Assembly (NCBI GenBank): GCA_034111045.1
Contig: JAWUYA010000067.1
Location: forward strand, 1 to 11,224
DNA: 11,224 nt
Source of the DNA: JALJPB01 sp034111045
GTDB lineage: Bacteria; Pseudomonadota; Gammaproteobacteria; Enterobacterales; Alteromonadaceae
Direction of reading: 5' to 3'
Below the pieces are notes generated by a model. The model was not told the DNA's origin, ran no database searches, and was given only the letters and a program-made list of their open reading frames with translations. Position 1 is the stretch's first letter. Each line of letters opens with the position of its first letter. A program made the translations under genes and the position numbers. Shown here piece after piece: positions 7,019 through 11,224 of the stretch.

Positions 7019-8503
7019 ATGGATGCTAAGATTAAAGTAGTAATAGCCGGAGGAGGAACGGCTGGATGGCTCTCTGCATATAGCTTGGTCAAACGTTTAG
7101 GTAGTGTACTCGACATCACCCTAGTTGAGTCTGATCACATTGGTACGGTAGGCGTTGGTGAAGCAACCATTCCCACTATGCGAACCTTTCACCGTTTGGT
7201 TGGTATTGATGAGCAGGAGTTTATGTCTGCAACGCAAGCTACCTTTAAATTAGGTATTCAGTTTGATCATTGGGGGCAGCGAGGCGATAGCTATTTTCAC
7301 TCTTTTGGCGAAATTGGTCAGCGCTCTTGGATGGCCGAATTTCATGAATTTTGGATGGAAGCTAAAGCCAATGGTTTTGGTGGCAGTCTAGAAGATTATT
7401 GTCTCGAATTAACAGCGGCCAAAGCCAATAAATTTACAACACAAGTAGGTAACAAAGCGGTTAATTTTGCCTATCACTTAAACGCTACTGCCTATGCTGG
7501 TTTTTTGCGAACAAAAAGTGAGGCTTTAGGGGTAAAGCGTCAAGAAGGAGTGATAGAGCAAGTACAAAAAGATGAAAGCGGAAATATCTCATCACTCACA
7601 CTGGGTAATGGTGAACACATACGAGGTGATTTTTTTATTGATTGTACCGGATTTAGAGGATTACTCATTGGTGAACACCTAGGCGTTGGTTATGAAGATT
7701 GGAGTCACTTTTTAGCCGCCGATAGTGCCATTGCGGTGCAAACAGAGAAAGTGGAAGCGCCGCGCCCTTATACTCAAGTTATCGCACACCCTGCGGGCTG
7801 GCAATGGCGTATTCCGCTGCAAGGCCGTGTTGGTAATGGCATAGTCTACAGTAGTAAATTCCTCTCTGATGATGACGCCGAAACTACATTAATGGCCAAT
7901 TTGACTGGTAAGCCGATTACCAAACCCAAAAGACTTCGATTTACTACTGGCAGACGTGAAAAGTCTTGGCATAAAAACTGTGTAGCTATTGGCCTTGCTA
8001 GTAGTTTTTTAGAACCCTTAGAGTCAACCAGTATTCATCTTATTACCACTGCATTGCTTCGACTAATGAAGTTATTCCCTTTTGGTGGAAATACCGCCCT
8101 ACTAGCTGAACAATATAACCGAGAGGTTAAGTTAGAAGCGGAAACTATTCGTGATTTTATTATTTTGCATTATCACTTAACCGAGCGTGATGACAGCCCG
8201 TTTTGGGATCATTATCGAACCATGGAAATTCCTGAGTCACTGGCTCATCGAATGGCTATCTTTAGAGAAAATGGTTATGCCTGGCCTGATGATGTTGGGT
8301 TATTTAGAGTTGATTCATGGGTACAAGTTATGATGGGACAAGGCTTAATGCCTGAGCAACATCATAAAGGTAGCCAAGTTTTACCTACAGAAGGCTTGAA
8401 AGAACAGATGCGCGCTTTAAAAAAGAGGGTAGAAAACTCAGTCGCTCAAATGCCTGAACATGCAGACTTTATTAAAACATACTGCCCTGCTAATAATAGC
8501 TAA
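7019..8503 (+). CDS. Flavin-dependent tryptophan halogenase family protein, canonical motifs
   Basis: This 494-residue protein shows the hallmarks of flavin-dependent halogenases. These are the FAD-binding GGGTAGW at 11-17, GVGEATIPT at 45-53, the catalytic lysine in ATFKLGI (K77), the diagnostic WxWxIP motif (WQWRIP, 261-266), and EPLEST (332-337) carrying the Glu/Ser pair equivalent to PrnA E346/S347. Family enzymes turn FADH2, O2 and halide into hypohalous acid at the flavin and deliver it through the lysine to an electron-rich, usually indole, substrate. Relatives found near TonB-dependent receptors in Brevundimonas and Xanthomonas are known to prefer bromide with indole-type substrates, which suits a marine host. 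The true substrate here is unknown, and free tryptophan is not assured. No flavin reductase lies nearby, so a housekeeping one would be needed. The ATG start has only a weak AGAGACGA upstream. It is in tandem with a second, divergent family member. Confidence 0.92.
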   Translation: MDAKIKVVIAGGGTAGWLSAYSLVKRLGSVLDITLVESDHIGTVGVGEATIPTMRTFHRLVGIDEQEFMSATQATFKLGIQFDHWGQRGDSYFHSFGEIGQRSWMAEFHEFWMEAKANGFGGSLEDYCLELTAAKANKFTTQVGNKAVNFAYHLNATAYAGFLRTKSEALGVKRQEGVIEQVQKDESGNISSLTLGNGEHIRGDFFIDCTGFRGLLIGEHLGVGYEDWSHFLAADSAIAVQTEKVEAPRPYTQVIAHPAGWQWRIPLQGRVGNGIVYSSKFLSDDDAETTLMANLTGKPITKPKRLRFTTGRREKSWHKNCVAIGLASSFLEPLESTSIHLITTALLRLMKLFPFGGNTALLAEQYNREVKLEAETIRDFIILHYHLTERDDSPFWDHYRTMEIPESLAHRMAIFRENGYAWPDDVGLFRVDSWVQVMMGQGLMPEQHHKGSQVLPTEGLKEQMRALKKRVENSVAQMPEHADFIKTYCPANNS

Positions 8504-8518
8504 CTTATCGATAAGTTA
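8501..8518. repeat. Perfect 18-bp palindrome between the two halogenase genes
   Basis: TAACTTATCGATAAGTTA is its own reverse complement. It begins at the stop codon of the first halogenase and ends one base before the second start codon, filling the whole intergenic gap where a Shine-Dalgarno sequence would normally lie. In RNA it can fold as a 7-bp stem with a UCGA tetraloop. In DNA it would be a symmetric protein site. Confidence 0.75.
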
Positions 8519-8519
8519 A

Positions 8520-10091
8520 ATGAGAAATATGAAAAATAGAGTCATTATTGTTGGCGGTGGCACCGCGGGTTGGTTAACAGCAGGTATTATTGCTGCCAAA
8601 CATTGCTCAAAAAATGCAACAACACAAGACATCGAGAATACTGAAGTTATTCTAGTGGAATCGCCTGATGTTAAAAATTTAGGCGTGGGCGAAGGCACTT
8701 GGCCAACAATGAGAGATACTCTGCGTCAAATAGGTATATCTGAACGAACATTTCTTTCTTGCTGCGATGCGAGTTTTAAGCAAGCCTCTAAATTTGTTGG
8801 TTGGTCTAACGGTAACAACAAGCATTATTATCATCCCTTTACCGCACCCTCTGGTTATGGTTCAGTGAGTATGGCTGAACAGTGGTCTGCTTCAACTAAA
8901 GACATGAGTTTTGAAAGCTGGGTTTGTGCCCAAGGGGCTATTTGTGATAAAAATCTAGCCCCCAAATCACCAAAAATGGCTGAATATGCTTTTAGTTTAA
9001 ACTATGGTTATCATCTCAATGCTGGGAAATTCATCAAATTACTTCATCAGCATTGCGTCGATAACCTTGGTGTACAATATATCCAAGGGCATGTAGAACA
9101 AGTACTTAATGCTGACAATGGTGATATCGCTAAAATCGTTTTATCGAATGGAGAACCTATAGCGGGCAATTTATTCATCGACTGCAGTGGTTTTACTGCG
9201 CTATTAATTGGTCAACATTACCAGATCCCATTTAAGTCAAAACGTGATATTTTATTCAACGATACCGCGCTTGCTCTTCAGGTTGAGCATGCTTCAAATA
9301 CAGTGCCTATTGGCTCATGTACCGTAGCAACCGCCCAGGAGAACGGTTGGATTTGGGATATATCCCTGCAAAACAGACGAGGCATTGGCCATGTATTCTC
9401 TAGTGATTTTACGAGTGTCGCGTCAGCGGAGGAGGCTCTATTAAAGTACGTTAAGAGTGACCCTTTACTGGCTTCTCAGCATCTGACGCCGAGGACAATT
9501 AAATTTAACCCTGGTCATAGAGAAACCTTCTGGCACAAAAATTGTGTTGCTATTGGTGTTTCAGCTGGCTTTGTTGAGCCATTAGAAGCAACCGCCTTGG
9601 TATTAATTGAAAAGTCGGCTGAATGGATCAGTCAACAGCTACCACGTGATCGACGCGCCATGGCCGTATTGGCGAAGAGGTTTAACAGCATGACCTTACA
9701 TCGATGGCAAGAAATCATCGACTTCCTTAAATTACATTACGTACTGTCAAATCGCACAGACAGTGAGTATTGGCGAGCCCATCAGGAAAGAAATTCCATT
9801 CCCGATAGTTTACAAGAGGCCTTGCAATTGTGGCATACACAGGCACCTGGGCTCTATGAAACCAATCAGCGGTTCGAACTTTTCTCATCGGCCAGTAAGC
9901 AATATGTGTTGTACGGTATGGGGTTTAATACAGAACAAAAAAAATCAGATCAGCTCTGTCAAAAAGAAGCCTCTCTAATAAAAAGATTGCACAATGAAAC
10001 CCTGCACTCTACCGAAAGATTACTCAATGGCTTACCGACTAACAGGCAGTTTTTGAGTGCCATATTAGACCGTTCAAAGACTGGTTATTAA
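8520..10091 (+). CDS. Flavin-dependent tryptophan halogenase family protein, variant motifs
   Basis: This 523-residue protein is homologous to its neighbour but clearly a distinct branch. FAD-binding GGGTAGW is at 12-18, GVGEGTWPT at 55-63 and the catalytic-lysine segment ASFKQ (K87) is kept. Two signature motifs differ. WxWxIP reads WIWDIS (277-282), with Ser for Pro, and EPLES reads EPLEA (353-357), so the residue equivalent to PrnA S347 is Ala while the catalytic Glu (E356) remains. A CC pair at 81-82 precedes the lysine segment. GEGTWPT-type members are frequent in Alteromonadales receptor neighbourhoods, and their activity is largely untested. It could be a halogenase with another substrate or halide, or a flavin enzyme with changed chemistry. 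ATG 8520 is used; a second ATG (8529) is also possible. No Shine-Dalgarno sequence is evident, suggesting coupling to the upstream gene, which ends 16 bp earlier. Confidence 0.88.
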   Translation: MRNMKNRVIIVGGGTAGWLTAGIIAAKHCSKNATTQDIENTEVILVESPDVKNLGVGEGTWPTMRDTLRQIGISERTFLSCCDASFKQASKFVGWSNGNNKHYYHPFTAPSGYGSVSMAEQWSASTKDMSFESWVCAQGAICDKNLAPKSPKMAEYAFSLNYGYHLNAGKFIKLLHQHCVDNLGVQYIQGHVEQVLNADNGDIAKIVLSNGEPIAGNLFIDCSGFTALLIGQHYQIPFKSKRDILFNDTALALQVEHASNTVPIGSCTVATAQENGWIWDISLQNRRGIGHVFSSDFTSVASAEEALLKYVKSDPLLASQHLTPRTIKFNPGHRETFWHKNCVAIGVSAGFVEPLEATALVLIEKSAEWISQQLPRDRRAMAVLAKRFNSMTLHRWQEIIDFLKLHYVLSNRTDSEYWRAHQERNSIPDSLQEALQLWHTQAPGLYETNQRFELFSSASKQYVLYGMGFNTEQKKSDQLCQKEASLIKRLHNETLHSTERLLNGLPTNRQFLSAILDRSKTGY

Positions 10092-10124
10092 TCATAAAGC
10101 AACACGTAAGCAGCATATAAACAT

Positions 10125-10183
10125 TACAGACTTAAAATGTAGTCCACTATTGACTGCAACTTACTTTAATATCGAAGTCTGTA
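10125..10183 (+). repeat. Long-loop stem-loop downstream of the halogenase genes
   Basis: TACAGACTT (10125-10133) and AAGTCTGTA (10175-10183) are exact reverse complements separated by 41 nt. Inside the loop GTAGTC and GACTGC can form a further 6-bp stem with one G-U pair. TGATTTTTG follows the distal arm. It may be a branched 3'-UTR structure ending the halogenase transcript. Confidence 0.45.
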
Positions 10184-10193
10184 TGATTTTTGA

Positions 10194-10225
10194 AGTGTGT
10201 TACTAAGACGTCTTAGTAACACACT
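10194..10225. repeat. Perfect 32-bp palindrome
   Basis: The left arm AGTGTGTTACTAAGAC is followed immediately by its exact reverse complement, with centre AGACGTCT. Symmetry stops at A10193/G10226. It lies 102 bp after the second halogenase stop. The following bases (GTTTATC) lack a T-run, so it is not a textbook intrinsic terminator. A protein-binding site, a transcript-stabilising hairpin or a mobile-element end are all possible. Confidence 0.7.
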
Positions 10226-10241
10226 GTTTATCATGATGAAC

Positions 10242-10267
10242 AAGTTAATAACTGCACTTAACTTTTT
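10242..10267 (+). terminator. Weak AT-rich terminator-like hairpin
   Basis: AAGTTAA (10242-10248) pairs with TTAACTT (10258-10264) over a 9-nt loop, and the T-run continues to 10267. The shape fits a rho-independent terminator, but the stem has only one G-C pair and is probably inefficient. Together with the two preceding structures it could end transcription from the halogenase genes. Confidence 0.35.
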
Positions 10268-10418
10268 GAATTTAATGTATTTTATTTACTGCCTAGTTAG
10301 GGCGTATTACTGAGAGGTTTTAGCATCACATCCTAATATACATGTAATTTAGCATTACTAGTTTCTAATAATTTGAAAGTATGGGATATTAATGTAAATA
10401 AAGTGTTAATTTTGATTC

Positions 10419-10435
10419 GTGTGTTACTGATACGT
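10419..10435. repeat. Partial second copy of the 32-bp palindrome arm
   Basis: GTGTGTTACTGATACGT matches the palindrome segment at 10195-10211 at 15 of 17 positions, with ten exact bases at the start. A TTTTGA stretch precedes both copies at nearly the same distance. Because the first copy is palindromic, the two also form inverted ends around about 228 bp (10208-10435). The copy lies 37 bp before the small membrane protein gene. Confidence 0.5.
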
Positions 10436-10471
10436 ATCCATACAAGCTGTTAGCTGTATAAGGAAATTAGC

Positions 10472-10687
10472 ATGTTCAATGAAATTTTTGAGTTGATTTA
10501 CAAAAGAAGCAAGTGGTTGTATTTATATATCCATTTTTTTAGTGTATTGGGTTTATTCAGTTTTATATCGATGGTACCTAATGTTGCAATTGAGGCTGGT
10601 TTGGCATTATCAATACCATTATTTACAAGCGTGGGGTCATTCCTATTCACCGCAAATAAAATCAACGATTCTAAGCACCAAGAATAA
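10472..10687 (+). CDS. Small hypothetical membrane protein, two transmembrane segments
   Basis: I do not recognise this 71-residue protein. A charged N-terminus with KRSK (11-14) is followed by two hydrophobic stretches, about 15-35 (WLYLYIHFFSVLGLFSFISM) and 38-61 (VAIEAGLALSIPLFTSVGSF and following), then a polar tail ending KINDSKHQE. Two close membrane spans with positive charge before the first suggest an inner-membrane hairpin protein. The ATG is backed by a good AAGGA 7 nt upstream, which supports real translation. It stands alone between the inverted-repeat spacer and a convergent toxin-antitoxin pair, with a terminator-like hairpin starting at its stop codon. Nothing links it functionally to the halogenase genes. 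Confidence 0.6.
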   Translation: MFNEIFELIYKRSKWLYLYIHFFSVLGLFSFISMVPNVAIEAGLALSIPLFTSVGSFLFTANKINDSKHQE

Positions 10688-10714
10688 AATACAGCTAATC
10701 GGGTAGCCGTATTT
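10687..10714. terminator. Bidirectional terminator-like hairpin between convergent genes
   Basis: AAATACAGCTA (10687-10697) and TAGCCGTATTT (10704-10714) form an 11-position stem around a 6-nt loop. In the plus transcript there is one A-C mismatch. In the minus transcript that position becomes a G-U pair, so the stem is continuous and is followed by TATTCTT. It starts at the stop codon of the membrane protein gene and covers the last bases of the toxin gene, so it probably serves both. Confidence 0.55.
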
Positions 10715-11012
10715 AGCTCTTTAAAAGAAACCTGCGCAGATCTTGTTCTTGGCGCATGACATGTAAGATATATACCTTGTCGCTGTCAACCTTATAAAAA
10801 ACACGACATGGATTAACATTAACCTCACGATAATTTAGGTTATTTAACTCTATAGGACTTTTACCGGATTCCGGATGAATCTCTAGTCTTGATATTTTAT
10901 CAAATACTTTTAGGGTTAAATTTTTAGCCGCTGTGATATTACTTAAAGCAATATATTCAGCTATCTCGTTTAAATCATCAAGTGCTGGAGATGTCCATAT
11001 TACTTCAGCCAT
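10713..11012 (-). CDS. Type II toxin, RelE/ParE family
   Basis: This 99-residue protein has the compact RelE/ParE layout. The N-terminus VIWTSPALDDLNEIAEYIA is followed by a helical stretch ending in ISRLEIHPESGKSP, and then strands with YREVNVNPCRVFYKVDSDKVYILHVMRQEQDLRRFL. The R70 in NPCRVFYKV and the closing HVMRQEQDLR are typical of the family. RelE-type members cleave mRNA on the ribosome and ParE-type members poison gyrase; the sequence does not let me choose between these. The start codon overlaps the end of the antitoxin gene by 13 bp, the usual antitoxin-first coupled arrangement. No strong Shine-Dalgarno sequence is seen, consistent with translational coupling. Confidence 0.9.
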   Translation of the reverse strand: MAEVIWTSPALDDLNEIAEYIALSNITAAKNLTLKVFDKISRLEIHPESGKSPIELNNLNYREVNVNPCRVFYKVDSDKVYILHVMRQEQDLRRFLLKS

Positions 11013-11224
11013 TTGCTCATTTTCTCTTTTGCTTTTTGATTCGAGAATATATTACCATTTTTAATAGCTTGCTCACCGCGTGCAACACCTTCAAGAATTG
11101 CCATTCGTTGTTGCATGAACTCATAATCATCAACATCAACTAAATAAGCAGATGGCTGTCCATGTTCAGTAATTAACACTGGTTCTTTGGAAATGTGGAG
11201 ATCAGCTAAAATTTTGGTGGCTTG
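11000..11224 (-). CDS. Type II antitoxin, Phd/YefM family (N-terminus beyond the window)
   Basis: The frame is open from the right edge to a TAA at 11002-11000, giving 74 residues that lack only the first few of a normal 80-90 residue protein. ATKILADLHISKEPVLITEHG followed by SAYLVDVDDYEFMQQRMAILEG is the typical Phd/YefM DNA-binding and dimerisation domain. The remaining C-terminal part, ending in SKWLK, would be the flexible toxin-neutralising tail. As in related pairs it should bind the toxin and repress its own promoter, which lies outside the window. The 13-bp overlap with the toxin gene supports a functional pair. Confidence 0.88.
   Translation of the reverse strand, partial: QATKILADLHISKEPVLITEHGQPSAYLVDVDDYEFMQQRMAILEGVARGEQAIKNGNIFSNQKAKEKMSKWLK

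Larger units (their letters stand above)
10092..10471. other. Intergenic spacer rich in inverted repeats
   Basis: No gene is seen in these 380 bp. The stretch holds a 59-nt stem-loop, a perfect 32-bp palindrome, an AT-rich hairpin with a T-run, and a second partial copy of the palindrome arm, then the ribosome-binding site (AAGGA, 10460-10464) of the small membrane protein gene. TTGAAA at 10373-10378 with TAAATA 16 bp further is a possible but weak promoter for that gene. Confidence 0.6.

Noticed and set aside
7019..10091. Halogenated antibiotic biosynthesis cluster
   Set aside because: No biosynthetic enzymes, carrier proteins, exporters or resistance genes are present. The neighbours are uptake and envelope-type genes.
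10194..10225. Textbook rho-independent terminator
   Set aside because: The stem is perfect but no T-run follows on either strand, so it is listed as a palindrome instead.
10194..10435. CRISPR-like or integrase attachment repeat
   Set aside because: There are only two imperfect copies, with no regular spacers, no cas genes, and no integrase or tRNA gene.

Overview
The window looks like a piece of chromosome from a marine, low-to-moderate GC gammaproteobacterium of the Alteromonadales type (Alteromonas, Paraglaciecola, Colwellia or Pseudoalteromonas relatives). This is inferred from the protein families, the AT-rich spacers and the very large TonB-dependent receptor. No rRNA, tRNA or other phylogenetic marker is present, so the genus cannot be fixed.

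Layout. Bases 2-730 hold the 3' part of an SMP-30/gluconolactonase-like gene (+). It converges, with a 4-bp overlap, on a PAS-AraC family regulator (727-1527, -). A 455-bp divergent regulatory region (1528-1982) separates the regulator from a TonB-dependent receptor gene (1983-5060, +). Two hairpins follow the receptor, the second resembling an intrinsic terminator. Then come four closely spaced co-directional genes: SapC family protein (5205-5936), cupin-like/JmjC-type oxygenase (5964-6995), and two different tryptophan-halogenase family flavoenzymes in tandem (7019-8503 and 8520-10091). A perfect 18-bp palindrome fills the gap between the two halogenases. The 380-bp spacer after them holds a long-loop stem-loop, a perfect 32-bp palindrome and a second partial copy of that palindrome's arm. 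Next is a 71-residue predicted membrane protein (10472-10687, +). It converges across a shared terminator-like hairpin on a type II toxin-antitoxin pair (RelE/ParE-like toxin 10713-11012 and Phd/YefM-like antitoxin 11000-11224, both -). The antitoxin runs off the right edge.

How the parts may work together. The core is a receptor plus SapC, cupin-like oxygenase and two flavin-dependent halogenases. Similar neighbourhoods (TonB-dependent receptor, SapC, cupin-like protein, 'tryptophan halogenase') recur in Caulobacter, Xanthomonas and Alteromonadales, usually near nutrient-uptake genes, and their biological role is not established. In this copy the first halogenase keeps all hallmark residues. 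The second keeps the FAD-binding and catalytic-lysine positions but has changed residues in two signature motifs. No natural-product biosynthesis genes and no flavin reductase are visible, so a role coupled to outer-membrane uptake or to modification of an envelope or imported molecule is the more economical inference. The divergent PAS-AraC protein is the obvious candidate regulator. It is separated from the receptor by DNA containing a 21-bp-phased direct repeat of the kind AraC-family proteins bind.
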